From Xenopus tropicalis (Eukaryota > Chordata > Amphibia > Anura > Pipidae), in the NCBI RefSeq assembly GCF_000004195.4, contig NC_030683.2, positions 51,101,358 to 51,165,357 on the forward strand: 64,000 nucleotides of DNA. The letters run 5' to 3'. The position numbers and the translations under genes are program-made. This document shows positions 56,650 through 64,000 of the stretch, one piece after another (position 1 is the first letter of the stretch; each line of letters starts with the position of its first letter). The notes below the pieces were generated by a model that had not been told where the DNA came from, did not search any database, and worked only from the letters and a program-made list of their open reading frames with translations.

Positions 56650-57685
56650 TTTGTATTAACCCACAGTCTTGCTTATGCGCCAGAATGGGGGACCTGATGC
56701 CATTGCCTGCGCACAGGATACCCAATTGTAGACTGGGAGGAGGGATGGGAGAAATGCAGTGACATCTAGGAAGTGCAGAATGAAAGTGAAAGTAACTGTC
56801 TGCCCCGCCTCTATCCATGAGTCATAGAGGCATGTCAGGCAATATATGATTGACAGCTGACATTTTTAAGTACCTTTATAACAGATATGACAAATATAAC
56901 AGATGCTGAAATAAAAATTCCTTGGACTAATTTTTCTTTGCATATGGTCTCTAATCCTAATTCAATCTATTATCCGGCATGCTTGAGACCTTGGATTTTC
57001 TGGATACATGTCTTTTTTTAGTTTGGATAACCATACCTTAAGTCTGCTAAATGTAATTTAAATGCAAATAAATAGGATTGTTTTGCCACCAGTATGGACT
57101 CAAGTAAAAGGTACTGTTTTATGATTGCAAAGAAAACGGAACACATTTTTAAAAATGGCATTATTTGCTTAAAATGTGAGGGTTTCTGTATAATGGAGCT
57201 AATACCTATATATACTTGGCTATTATCAAAACATGTATATACAGCCAAGCTCTGTTTAAACTTCTGTATTTCCTGGTCGATGCTACTTTTCAAAAGAATG
57301 AATTAATTGAGCTGCTGTAGCATCATTTTACCAGATTTAAAAACTAGCCAACTTTTTATTATTCATGCAATAAAAAAATGACTTGAATGATAAATAAAAA
57401 AAAATTTGAGTTGATATACCTTTCAATTGATATGTTCCACCTCCTTAGAAGCACCAAAAGTGTTGGAATTTTTTACCAAGCGATAGTCATTGATACCACT
57501 TGTTAATAAATACCAAACATTCATAAATCAGCCCCATTCACCTATGAAATATAATCAACATATAAAAATTCCTCCTTCAGCAGAGAAATTTAAATTCCTC
57601 CCAGCCCTAATTATTTTTTAAAGTGTGTCTGATTTAAGGGATGATCTGACAGGTTATTTGGAAAGCAAACATCCATTTTCATTGA
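56650..57685. other. No recognisable feature
   Basis: AT-rich, non-coding sequence. Confidence 0.4.
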
Positions 57686-57689
57686 TTTA

Positions 57690-58520
57690 TTGGATAGGCT
57701 TTTTATTGCATTTGTTCATTTATGACTTAGAGGAGGGCACTGTAAGCAATGTATCGACATTTACCAATAACACAAAACTATACAGGACAATTACATCTGT
57801 GTAGGATTTATCTGGATAAACTGTGGAATTGAGGGTTTTTTTTTTCTAAATAAGTGTAGTGACATATTCTAGGTTGACTACTTTTAGATAACAAACTTCC
57901 CTGTAGCAGCTAATGCAAGTCAGCCAGTCAGCAACCAAAAGGACCAGCAAGTTATTATCCTGTATAAAAAGGATTATATATTCAAGGGATGAGAGAGAAA
58001 TTCATCCCCTGTACAAAGAACTGGTAAGGCCTCTTTCTATATGCAGTACACCTTTGGTCTCCAGTGCTCAAACAGGATTTACTGTTCATCCATTCATTTT
58101 TTGGGTTTAGATCCCTAAGTATAAATGTATAAGGGGAACACACAATAAACTGCTGGATACTGTATTCACCATTAGATCCTTCAAGCACACACAAGGGCAT
58201 TGATTAAGATAAAAAAAATAGAGGTTCTTTATTAAGGTGTGAAAACGTTTTATTACACTGAAAACTGTGAAGATTTGAAATTGTTTCCCTGAAGTGGATG
58301 TACTGGCAGATATTCTCTCAGGATGTCCATTTAGCAGGTGAGAAAATAGTCACTGAAATGGACTCTTAGTACAAAGTTGATTAGAGGACTTGTACAATTA
58401 CCAACTGGGAGTGAGAATAGAAATATTTCCACCCATCTAATGCAAATTTGAGATCTCTTTAGGTTTTTTCTTATACCTCTGGATCAACTACACAACTGTT
58501 TTTCAGCCTTATTGGCTATG
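57690..58520 (+). pseudogene. Strongly decayed CR1 LINE (RT C-terminus and 3' UTR)
   Basis: One frame gives LEEGTVSNVSTFTNNTKLYR (about 57725), where functional CR1 has FADDTKL, so both catalytic aspartates are replaced by asparagine (FTNN). Then come LLSCIKRIIYSRDER (about 57950), YKELVRP and a CR1-like 3' UTR to about 58520. There are many stops and deletions. It is older than the copy at 7985-9545. Confidence 0.75.
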
Positions 58521-58529
58521 CTACTATAA

Positions 58530-61500
58530 AAACAGTGCCATGTATTCTTTTTTTTATATAACAATAAATACTGAAGTCTAAGCTGCATGCTTTGATCTAA
58601 TTTAGGTTTTCCAGTTCAAAGTGCAGTGCAATTGGGAATATTAATATTATCCACACCTTGGATTTTAAGTGCACTACAAGTAGCAAAGAGCAGCAATGTC
58701 CTTGGCAGTCAAGCAGTAAAGACAGGACTCCCTAGCACTAAGAGTAGGGGTGCCACCTGTCCGGTTTTGACCCAGACAGAACGGTTTCATGTAGGGCTAT
58801 CCAGGTCATAACTACCTGCCCGGTTTTCCTAATTTTGAAAACTGTCAAGATTCTTAAAGACTGAAGTGGCAACTGACCAATTGTGCCGCATTATAGCCCT
58901 GCATCTGTGACATCACGCCCCACCTCCCTGCCCTGAGTCCCCGGGTAGGAGAGAAGGCGACCTTATGAGCTTGCCAGCACTTCCCAACTTGTGTGCCTAA
59001 ATGATGCAAGTTAAAGGGTGGGTAGCCTAAACATCATAAATACAAATGTAGGCAGAACTGTATTCATTGGGGAAGCAGAGATCATCTTTGTGCTACAGAA
59101 CTGCATCTGAAGGCAGTTATATTGGGGAAGAACAACAAAGATTTCCTGGCCTACCATTTGTGGGGTAGGGCTTTTATGTGACTTTTAAGGGGGATGTAAA
59201 GGCAAAACAATTTGCATTAACTGCTTCTCTTCTCATTTCTAAAAATAAGCCTATATATGAATATATATATATATATTTATTGTACTCAATTCACTGTTCA
59301 TGGAAACTGCCTTCAGAAACCTAGTGACGGCTGCTGTCTGGGGTAGTGAGAAACATTCAGAGCTGCTCTGCATTACATAGGGCAGATTGGGGTTGTTTTA
59401 TGTGTTTATCATTGTGGCTAACCTCAGTGAGAAACAACCCACTTTGCATTCCTGCCCATCGAAATCGAAATGCGGAGCACAGCTGAGCATTTCTCACTAC
59501 CCCAGCCATAGTATGTTCTTGTAGCAGGACTCAAAAATGTAGCCATTTTTTTTTGTATTGTGTGACAATGTGTTGCCTGTCTTTTAGTAACTTGGCTACT
59601 AGTGTACTTGTTTGGAAAGCCTGTCTGTTTGGTCAGCAAATGCACTGAAAAGTACATCTTTCCTGTGTGTAAGAGAGCCTATAACCTGTGAGAAAGCAGT
59701 AAAGATTGAATCCTTTTTCGTGTGAGAAAAAAGAGTATCCCTGGAGAAAGGTTTTGCCTTTGAGGGTCAACTTTGTGAACATGACTTGGACCTGTGGTAT
59801 TCAGGAAGACTGCAATCTCAGATAAGAGAGACTCTTGTTTCCTTTTTGTGCTGCCTTGTAAAGAAAAACACCCTATCAATATTGTGTTTGAATATGCTAG
59901 AAAACCACTACTTAAATGTTGGCTGCTTTTAATTTTTGCCCAAAGGAATGAATACATGGATATGAGCACCATCCACTGGATACCTTGCTGCCTGTGTTTG
60001 GACCTTTTTATTCATAACTGGTAATGTTGTGTAGTTGTGGGCATACCCTTGGGGAACTTGCCTTGTGCCCCACAGCTGAGCACTCTGCATCTTGCACTGG
60101 ATTCTTGTTCAGTTCCAAGGTGTAGAGAATAGCAATTCCCATGGCAAGTACTTCCTGCTTAATAATAATAATAATAATTGCATAGTACCTGCACTCTCCC
60201 TTTACTCTAATACAATAAAAAGGTATAGCCATGGACAACAAGAAGATTAAATCGTGGATAACTGCTTGTTGTAATGTTTGCTTCCTTCATTGGTTAAGTG
60301 ACAAAACAAATTGCTTTATGGGTCTCCGTATATTGGTTTGTTGAATTATCTCTCTTTCCAGAGCCAAGACCAAAACATATTATATTATGTTTATTTCACA
60401 TTTCTATTTTTTCCAGTAATGCAGTTGCAGAAATCTGTGCAAGGTATACGGATTCTGAGATACTGGTAAACAATAAGACTTTATTTCTCTAATGAAGCCT
60501 GCTTGTTTTTCTCATAATTTATTCTCGCTGTTTTGAACTAAATACAAAGTAGTTAATGTTCCTCTGAGAGAAACATTACAGTTGAGTAGCCTCCAGCTGT
60601 ATTTTTTTTTTAACATTTTTTTTTTGCATTTATATTGAACGCAATTTTAATTAAACATTAAAAAAATAATCTTGGACTCTTTACAGTTTATTTTCGCCTA
60701 GTGCCTGTTTTTATGAGTTCAGCAGAAACCATGCAAAACATATAGTGATATCAAAATAATTGCTGTACATTTCTTGAAAACCATATTATGTAAACTGAAG
60801 AAAATTACAATACATGCAAAGCTAATGAATTCTATTCAGTATTCTTCAGAAATGTATAAATTGCCCTTTTTTTAATTTACAATGCAACATTTTCCCTAGC
60901 ATTTCTGCGTAATCTTGTGTAACTTGCACCAGATATGGCATTAATAATTTCTGGTGGTGCCCTATTTACAAAAAATTGTTACCTCAATATTGCTGAAATG
61001 TTTGTGGTCACAAATGGTAAAAGTCATGAATACAGTATTTGATTAACATTTGATGTTTAGCTGAAGTATTTATAATGTGAATAATAAGGGATTTTGGTAA
61101 CAATTTACTACTATAATGCAGATCCTATACTGACACCTCAACATAAACAGTTAAGGTGTGCTGATAAAGTTAACATTGCTACTTTAATGCTTTATATATA
61201 GGGATGACCTAATTTGTGGCAAATTTTTGCAAAAATGCAACAATTCGCCAAAATACATAGGGAAATGACAATGGGAAGACAAAATTACATTGTTATTAAA
61301 GCCATCCTGACAAAGTATCTGGCATTCTGGCAGCTGGGGATCCTCAAGTTTGGTGGGGGAGAGAAATCTGGGCAGGAAGGAGTAGGAAATAAATCCTAGG
61401 GGTGCAAGGAGGCAGATGAGGTTGTAGATGAGGCAGCTGTGAGCCTTTCTTCCTTACTCCAGGGGATGAGGAGCTGGAGCCACACTCACAAGGAATAAGA

Positions 61501-62300
61501 GGAGAAGGAAAGGAGGCAAGACTGACCTGTGCCCTGCCACTTTGGTGATCCTCCCACATCATTCAGTGTTGATGCTTTATATGGAAATTTAAGGCTGTAG
61601 TTTCTATTTGAGACCTTGGCTGTCCCATGTTTCCACATTCACCTACTGTATAGCTGAGAGCCATCATGGAGAAGGCCAGTTCTGCCGGCCATGTTATAAT
61701 AAATGTACCAGAAATGAATGTGCTTTTCTGTATGCCTGCTTAATCTGTAGTAACATAGCAGAATAATTTAACCCACATATATCCAAGCAGTGTATCACAG
61801 TCTGACATGTCATGTGAAGAATACCCACACTGCAAAAGTGTGATTCACTATCTTGCCTGCAGTGGTAGGGGAGATCTTCTGTCACTGTGGTGCTTGCTCA
61901 TCATCATTAACAAAACACACAGGTCTCCCTCTGAACGGTTGCTGTCATCCTCCTGCTGCGGCAACCAGGGTCTGTCACTGTTGTCATTATTACCATCATC
62001 ATCCCCTAGCTTATACCACTAAATCACAAGTAGCACCCACACCCAATGTGCTGGCCTCCACCTTTAGACCAGTGGGCTGATGCACTGCTTTTTTGATGGA
62101 CCTTGACAGACTTCCCCTACTGCTGATTAGGCATGCCACATTTTGCTCCTCCCCAGACAGGAATTTCCTTGTGCCTGTCCGTTTCTCAAAAAGATCCTAT
62201 GGACCCAGGTCTACATCATGCTTCAGATCTTGGGAAGTTTCTACTGACTCCTGCTTTTAAAGTAGCATGGACCCTGGAGAGTCCTCCAACTCTGAGTAGG
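58530..62300. other. No recognisable gene; minor repeat traces
   Basis: A T2-like left end TTAAGGGGGATGTAAAGGCA at about 59187, a (TA)n run near 59258-59275, an (AAT)n run at 60161-60178, and a repeat-like patch TGCCACCTGTCCGGTTTTGA at 58750 that may be a hAT end. ORFs are short and featureless. Confidence 0.4.
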
Positions 62301-62318
62301 TATAGCAGAGGTGGCATT

Positions 62319-62430
62319 GATGACTTTTGCCAGGCATGGATTTGCAATGAATTTCCGTGTTTTGCCATTGCAAATTTTTTCTTGAAATGGCTGCAAAAAA
62401 TCTCCACACGGCAAAAAAATTATACATGAC
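62319..62430 (-). mobile_element. hAT MITE fragment (TAGTGATG family)
   Basis: GCCAGGCATGGATTTGCAAT and GAATTTCCGTGTTTTGCCAT match the right-end region of the family in reverse. The left TIR is eroded to TTGATGAC and the other end is missing. Confidence 0.6.
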
Positions 62431-62434
62431 AAAA

Positions 62435-62955
62435 AATCCTCTGGTACAAAGTTGCAGTTCAAAGCGTGGATAATCTCTGGCTGTTTATTGAAGTGCAATA
62501 AACAAGCAGGGGTTATACCCACTTTAAATTGTTACTTTGAGCAGGTACATTTTTTGTCTTTGAATGCATAGGAGTAGAGGTGCCGATCCCCCCTTGCACA
62601 CTGAGCACAGGGCTAAAACTGAAGGAAAGGCCAGGGTGTGCGAGTGAGTATTTTTGCTATATCGCACTGTGTCAGCCAGTCCACCACTGCCTGCTGTGGC
62701 ACTATGGGATTCCCGCTTGTATAGGCAAAATAATCTGGCACCCAGGTGCCTCACTGCAACTTGATGCCTGCTGTACAACAAGCTCATCCTGTAGGCTGTG
62801 CTGAGTTCATGTATTCCTCTTCCTTAATGATCCTCCACTAGGGATATACAGTATGATTCTCGTCCACAGCGAGAAAGTCACTCTTGGATTTAAGTAAATA
62901 ACTTACTTAAATTGAGCTTGGCCCTGACCATTCAAGTCCATTGTTTTTGAACAAG
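62435..62955. other. No recognisable feature
   Basis: Mixed-composition, non-coding sequence without identifiable termini. Confidence 0.4.
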
Positions 62956-62961
62956 CATAGT

Positions 62962-63118
62962 ATCCAAGGCTATTGTGATACTAATATCTACAGTTAGTAT
63001 TAGTGGTTGTATATATAGTTTATGTATGTGATAGTATAGATTGGTAAGTATAGGTTGTGTGTGTTTACTTGCAAGGGTTGAACTTGATGGTCTTTTTTCA
63101 ACCCTATGTAACTATTTA
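62962..63118 (+). mobile_element. LINE 3' end or SINE-like repeat, copy 2
   Basis: The body matches 40311-40497 almost base for base (ATCCAAGGCTATTGTGATAC, AGTTAGTATTAGTGGTTGTA). It ends with GGTCTTTTTTCAACCCTATG and TAACTAT, lacking about 25 bp of copy 1. Confidence 0.75.
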
Positions 63119-63119
63119 G

Positions 63120-64000
63120 GATATTAACCAGACAGCTTTATTAGAGGTATACATTAAAACAGAGTATTAATTAACAGCTTTTTTTCAGTGCAACATATTA
63201 CCGCTTAACTATGGTATGAATGGTATGAATAGGAATGACCCATTACATTCAATCATCATAGTTTATTTTAGCATAACTGAGTCTCTTTGTGTAGAGAATA
63301 GTATTCTTAGAAAACTATTTCTAGCATTAGCACAATAGCCCAAAAAAGGTACCTCTGCTATGACAGTGCCTTTTTCAAAATGGTATCTGTGCAGTGGGTG
63401 CATATTTAGGAATATTTGCAAATCAACAACCTGACTCTAAAAATGCTATTACTGTGGACAGCAGTGTTGTTTTTCCTGTGCATAGACCCTGACAAGTAGA
63501 ATGCCCTTTGACCCTGAGGTCTGAAGTCTTTTTACAGCACATAAATTCTGTGCCATTGTCATATTTTATAATCTTTGTTCTTTGAGAATGACTAATGTGT
63601 GTGTTTCAAGCATACATCTTAAGCACCAATATCTACAGGCTGGACAGTTCAGGGGCTTCCAGCCCATGGTCACGACCAGCTCCCTGACCCATCCACACTT
63701 TCTCCTTCAGTCACTCATACTGAACAGGACTAGTACACACAGTATATTAGAGAGAAAAAAGACAAGGGAATAAATTATGATTAGGAAAGGGTAGAGGGTG
63801 ATTTATAATTGAAAGGAAAGACCCATATATGAGGTTAATGAACCTGACTTGCATTAATTAGATTTCTAACTACTATTTAACTAAATTAAAGTAATAAAAA
63901 AAATGAAGTAAAAAAAAAAAATGGAAGTAGTGTGCAGTCACAATGGATGCTAGCTAAATGCTCTCACTACAGCTCCTACCTTGTTCTTTATCTGCTAACC
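63120..64000. other. No recognisable feature
   Basis: AT-rich, non-coding sequence to the end of the window. Confidence 0.4.

Overview
The window reads as intergenic or intronic DNA of a vertebrate, most likely a pipid frog (Xenopus-like). The reasons are the dense T2/Kolobok-type MITEs with TTAA ends, long palindromic Harbinger-type MITEs, CR1-like and L1/Tx1-like LINEs, and Penelope-like elements (PLEs) of vertebrate type. I found no convincing host exon, tRNA or rRNA gene. Every ORF I can interpret belongs to a transposable element. Start codons in a bacterial-style ORF list (GTG, TTG) are not meaningful here, so starts were re-judged.

Layout. 0.9-1.1 kb: a hairpin-ended MITE. 2.15-7.17 kb: a decayed L1-like LINE (ORF1, endonuclease, ORF2 C-terminus) broken by hAT and T2 MITEs and an internal 279-bp duplication. 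7.7-10.1 kb: CR1 LINE pieces. 11.2-13.1 kb: a CR1 3' end split by a hAT element and by a 5'-truncated PLE with a 13-bp target-site duplication (TSD). 15.1-15.6 kb: palindromic MITE. 17.3-20.0 kb: second L1 ORF2 copy carrying a 729-bp Harbinger-like MITE. 21-23 kb: hAT and T2 MITEs. 27.35-36.43 kb: a PLE cluster in and around (TA)n tracts. It is dominated by one large, apparently intact and recent element with two overlapping ORFs, direct pseudo-LTRs and an inverted third copy. 36.8-44 kb: hAT, T2 and Harbinger MITEs. 45.97-46.7 kb and 51.46-51.96 kb: oppositely oriented relatives. 47.93-51.03 kb: a 3.1-kb Harbinger-like element that still encodes a spliced Myb/SANT-like plus coiled-coil protein but shows no transposase. 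The rest is single-copy-looking AT-rich DNA with minisatellites, LINE 3' ends and MITE relics.

Most interesting. (1) The large PLE (27963-36176) has ORF1 (288 codons) overlapping the RT/GIY-YIG ORF in the -1 frame. A canonical slippery heptamer, in phase, lies just inside the overlap, which suggests programmed -1 frameshifting to make an ORF1-RT-endonuclease fusion of about 1037 residues. (2) Three unrelated PLE ends lie back to back, separated only by (TA)n tracts, as if one microsatellite had been hit repeatedly. (3) Three PLE insertions carry an inverted copy of their own 3' end at the 5' end. (4) A Harbinger-like accessory-protein carrier and its own internally deleted MITE derivative are both present in the window.
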